Part shown: positions 6,300-8,859 of the stretch, piece after piece
How the letters are laid out: each line of letters begins with the position of its first letter
Position numbering within the stretch: position 1 is the first letter of the stretch
NCBI GenBank assembly: GCA_028284565.1
Contig: JANQRM010000435.1
Span: forward strand, 1 to 8,859
Origin: Anaerolineae bacterium
GTDB taxonomy: Bacteria > Chloroflexota > Anaerolineae > Aggregatilineales > Phototrophicaceae
Direction: 5' to 3'
DNA length: 8,859 bases
Notes under the pieces: generated by a model
The model's input: the letters and a program-made list of their open reading frames with translations, nothing else
The model's database searches: none
What the model was told of the DNA's origin: nothing
Translations under genes and position numbers: made by a program

Positions 6300-7466
6300 C
6301 TAATCTTTCCACACCAAGATATACCGCCCGCGTGTTTCGGTGGATGTCGCGCTGTAGAGATAGGTAATGCCGTCCACCACCACAATATCGGCGTGACCAA
6401 TACCCCAATTGAATTGCATATCCATAATCACTGGGTTATCAGAATAGAGCACCCACATACCATCAATTTGATTAGTGACAGAACGTGCAAAGCCCAAGCC
6501 GAATTGCGTATCACTGCCGATTTCCAATTCTTCGGGACCCCGAATTCCTTCATAGGTCAAATAGTAATGTTCACCAACGCGAATCACATCCGCTGAACTC
6601 ACATAGCGGAAATCAAAGTAATTATTGGCTTCTGCACCTAGCACATCGACAGGACCGTATTCCGTTGCACCAGAAAATAGCGGGTCGGTATTACACACTT
6701 GCAGTTGGTCAAGTGGAGCATGGCGATTGCCTTTATAACAGCGCAGATGAGAGGGCGCGCTCCCAGCCGTTACAAAGACATAGAGTATATCGCCTTCGAC
6801 ATAGATGCCCGGTGGCGCACCCAGCAGACAATTATGGACCTCCCCCCGAATATTCGGATGCGAACCAATCTGTTCTAGTTCACTACACGGCGCAAAATCG
6901 GTATGCCATGTCCCAGCTGGTGTCCGTAGAAAGCTCCAATCCGACCAATTCAGTCCTTCATCTGAGCGACGCAAAATCGTCTGGGCATGCCATTCATAGG
7001 CTAGATAATACTCGTCATCTGCTTGGAACACACGCGGATACTGTTGAGCAGTAATATGGTCACGGGCATCATCACACGGACATTGTTCACAGGGCATCAT
7101 ACAAACGGGAATTGGCATGGAAAATGACTCGCCATCATCTTCGCTAACCCAACGAGTCAAACATCCCGGAAATTCAACAGGTTGTCCACATTGATCAATT
7201 ACCTCAGCCGATTGATGACTTGCATGAAGATAGGACCAATACTCACTATTCCCACGATAGAGTGTGTCACTTTCACCAATAGGCAAGCCAACATCGTCAA
7301 TATCCACCACCCACTCTGCCCGACCCTCCCAAAAATCTTCCAGCGTGGGATGAGACTCATCCTGACCAGAAGGAGACAATGCTAACCCAATCAGAAACCA
7401 AAGAAAGCTAAGTGAAAATCTCTTGGTGTGCTTGGCGACTTGGCGGTTAATCTTTACCCAGTGCAA
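6300..7466 (-). CDS. Secreted Asp-box / glycosidase-like beta-propeller protein, cysteine-rich
   Basis: Predicted exported beta-propeller of 388 aa. A basic N-region (KHTKR) precedes the hydrophobic segment FSLSFLWFLIGLAL (17-30), with likely cleavage near SPSG. Two Asp-box-like motifs are visible: SEDDGESF (108-115, full S-x-D-x-G-x-x-F) and RSDEGLNW (167-174, Arg for Ser). Blade-like strands recur at YPRVFQADDEYYLAYE (143-158), GIYVEGDILYVFVTA (220-234), ADVIRVGEHYYLTYEG (292-307) and GHADIVVVDGITYLYSA (357-373), the last two resembling five-bladed GH43/GH130-type folds. Ten cysteines occur (93, 102, 122, 126, 129, 131, 194, 213, 243, 258), including the tight C-x3-C-x2-C-x-C group at 122-131. 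Substrate and enzymatic activity are unknown; catalytic acids cannot be assigned. The start is a TTG at 7466, overlapping the upstream protease gene by 13 bases with GAGTGAG about 7 bases before it, so translational coupling is likely. An internal start would remove the signal peptide. Confidence 0.75.
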   Translation of the reverse strand: MHWVKINRQVAKHTKRFSLSFLWFLIGLALSPSGQDESHPTLEDFWEGRAEWVVDIDDVGLPIGESDTLYRGNSEYWSYLHASHQSAEVIDQCGQPVEFPGCLTRWVSEDDGESFSMPIPVCMMPCEQCPCDDARDHITAQQYPRVFQADDEYYLAYEWHAQTILRRSDEGLNWSDWSFLRTPAGTWHTDFAPCSELEQIGSHPNIRGEVHNCLLGAPPGIYVEGDILYVFVTAGSAPSHLRCYKGNRHAPLDQLQVCNTDPLFSGATEYGPVDVLGAEANNYFDFRYVSSADVIRVGEHYYLTYEGIRGPEELEIGSDTQFGLGFARSVTNQIDGMWVLYSDNPVIMDMQFNWGIGHADIVVVDGITYLYSATSTETRGRYILVWKD

Positions 7467-8800
7467 TTAATCTCACTCTCTGGCGGGATGACAAAGATAA
7501 TCCCATCTTCCGTATTGAGCGGAATCCCCAGTACCTGTGCCATTGCCGCGATGCCCGATACTTGTGGCGCGGCAAAAGAGGTTCCCGAAGTCACATGATA
7601 ACCATTATCAATACTCGTCGTCACGATGTCCCGTCCCGGCGCATAGATATTTACACGTTCTCCAAAATTGCTAAAGGAACTTCGCTCTAAGTCAGGGTCA
7701 ATTGAACCCACCGCGATCACCGATGGAAACGCCGCTGGATACCAGACCGTATCCAAGCCTTGATTACCCACTGCACCAATCACGGTGACACCATTTTCAA
7801 CAGCATACGCCACCGCTTCTGCCATAACATCCGAATATGAGGGTCCAGCTAAACTCAAATTGATAATATCTGCTTCATTATCTACCGCATGGATAATCGC
7901 CGCCGCGATATTGGAGTAAGTCCCCAAACCGCGTTCATCCAATACACGCAAAGGCATAATCTGTGCGTTAGGCGCGACACCAGCGATTCCAACGGCATTA
8001 TTTGTATTCGCCGCGATAACTCCTGCTACTCCGCAACCATGCCCAAAGTTATCTTCGGGGATTTTGTCGTTATCCACAAAATCAAAGCCATCCACAACCC
8101 GACCCTGTAAATCAGGATGATTCAGGCAGATACCACTGTCGATCACAGCGATGGTTACATTCTCAGCATCTAACGGCAATTGCGCCCATGTATCCGGCAC
8201 ACCCATCACCAAGAATGCCCATTGCTCGGAATAACGCGGGTCATTTGGGGGAACAGGGTCTTGAGTCGCACCAGCAACATAGTCATTTTCAATCCGTACC
8301 ACAATCGGCGATGGCGGGAAATCGGCTGGCATCCCATTCGGAAAGACCACCGTATACAATCCCAAAAGATGAATCTTACGTCGCGCTCGTCCATCAATGT
8401 CCCGTATATAGCGCAATCGGTCACGCGGAGAGGAGTCCTGTGTAAATTCAATCAGCACTTGGTCTGGTACAGTTTGGGAGACATCAACTGTTTCCGGGTT
8501 TGCATCCGGCAGTTGCGCTTCGATAGTATTGAGTTCTTCTTCTACGAATTCCTCGCGCGCTTCATCAGGATTAATCACGATTCCGCTTGCTTCAACAATT
8601 GCCGAGCATCCATCTGAGGAGGTTATTTCAGGTATCGGCGTACCCGTATTTTCAATGGCAGGTGCAGGGGTATGGGTAGGTAGGGTGTTTCGATTACCTA
8701 AATTAAAGGGCAAATCCACACGAGTAATGAAGATAAATCCAGCCACCCCAATGACAGCAACCAAAAAAATAAGTAACACCAGTCGTCTTAAACGCTTCAT
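7454..8800 (-). CDS. Membrane-anchored S8 subtilisin-like serine protease
   Basis: Subtilase (peptidase S8) of 448 aa, exported and probably held at the outer face of the membrane. A basic start (MKRLRR) and hydrophobic helix (about 7-25) form an uncleaved anchor or signal peptide. A TP-rich linker (41-59) and a propeptide-like region (about 111-180) follow; PDQVLIEFT and the VVFP strand resemble fervidolysin-type prodomains. The catalytic domain starts near PNDPRYSEQW (185-194). The triad is Asp221 in AVIDSG, His254 in FGHGCGVAG and Ser408 in SGTSFAAP, with oxyanion Asn346 in GAVGNQG; all residues are intact. Cys225 and Cys256 flank the active site and may form a disulfide; Cys65 and Cys446 could be a second pair. 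The protein ends 40 residues after the serine with no extra C-terminal domain. The stop overlaps the start of the propeller gene. The ATG has only a weak GAGAT upstream. Catalytic identity is very secure; anchor versus cleaved signal is not. Confidence 0.95.
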   Translation of the reverse strand: MKRLRRLVLLIFLVAVIGVAGFIFITRVDLPFNLGNRNTLPTHTPAPAIENTGTPIPEITSSDGCSAIVEASGIVINPDEAREEFVEEELNTIEAQLPDANPETVDVSQTVPDQVLIEFTQDSSPRDRLRYIRDIDGRARRKIHLLGLYTVVFPNGMPADFPPSPIVVRIENDYVAGATQDPVPPNDPRYSEQWAFLVMGVPDTWAQLPLDAENVTIAVIDSGICLNHPDLQGRVVDGFDFVDNDKIPEDNFGHGCGVAGVIAANTNNAVGIAGVAPNAQIMPLRVLDERGLGTYSNIAAAIIHAVDNEADIINLSLAGPSYSDVMAEAVAYAVENGVTVIGAVGNQGLDTVWYPAAFPSVIAVGSIDPDLERSSFSNFGERVNIYAPGRDIVTTSIDNGYHVTSGTSFAAPQVSGIAAMAQVLGIPLNTEDGIIFVIPPESEINCTG

Positions 8801-8834
8801 AGGCTATCTCGATGTTCAATTCAATGTTGAAGCT

Positions 8835-8840
8835 ATTGTA
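8835..8840 (-). promoter_or_regulatory. Possible -10 box of the protease-propeller operon
   Basis: On the - strand this reads TACAAT, 34 bases before the protease ATG. The matching -35 position would fall at or beyond the window edge (8859), so the promoter cannot be completed. An imperfect inverted repeat (TTCAA at 8815-8819, TTGAA at 8827-8831) lies between the box and the gene; it is short and could be chance. Confidence 0.35.
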
Positions 8841-8859
8841 GCCCAATAATCTTGAAGAC

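Noticed and set aside
5942..6400. A 152-codon - strand frame across the lipoprotein/propeller junction
   Set aside because: It is antisense to the conserved C-terminal repeats of the lipoprotein and overlaps the end of the propeller gene in another frame. The protein looks random.
6485..7054. A 189-codon open frame on the + strand opposite the propeller gene
   Set aside because: Its product is rich in His, Arg and Ser with no recognisable fold. It lies wholly antisense to a gene with a signal peptide and Asp boxes, so it is a shadow frame.

Overview
The window looks like chromosomal DNA from a Chloroflexota bacterium, most likely of the Anaerolineae type. The evidence is indirect but consistent. 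There is a Flp pilin with a GQGLVEYALILVLVA core, a lipoprotein with a long Thr/Pro (TPTP/TPS) stalk, and a membrane-anchored subtilase with a shorter TP-rich linker. Base composition is balanced and several genes seem to start at TTG or GTG. No rRNA, tRNA, CRISPR array, insertion sequence, phage gene or plasmid function was found. No gene-free stretch exceeds about 150 bases.

Layout. A small Flp/Tad-type pilin gene (16-171, +) is followed by its own hairpin terminator. A bidirectional terminator then separates it from htpG (303-2327, -), the bacterial Hsp90. Upstream of htpG on the same strand is a two-domain thioredoxin (2477-3184, -) with its own terminator, so htpG and the thioredoxin gene appear to be separate transcription units. 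Divergent from these, on the + strand, lie a UPF0145/YbjQ-family gene (3317-3652), a SAM-dependent methyltransferase with an N-terminal four-cysteine zinc-binding module (3787-4716), a four-helix DUF5684-like membrane protein (4792-5250), and a lipoprotein with a duplicated C-terminal module (5357-6298). The last third is on the - strand: a membrane-anchored S8 subtilisin-like protease (7454-8800) overlapping by 13 bases a secreted, cysteine-rich Asp-box/beta-propeller protein (6300-7466). The lipoprotein and propeller genes converge with a single base between their stop codons.

How they work together. htpG and the thioredoxin are proteostasis/redox genes, each apparently with its own promoter. 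The right-hand genes all encode envelope or secreted products: lipoprotein, anchored protease, secreted propeller. The overlapping protease-propeller pair is the best candidate for a dedicated functional unit. Nothing here amounts to a clearly new defence or mobile system. The most interesting observations are the protease-propeller pair, the thioredoxin with a redox-dead first domain, the internal duplication in the lipoprotein, and a recurrent extended -10 (TGnTAnAAT) promoter pattern.
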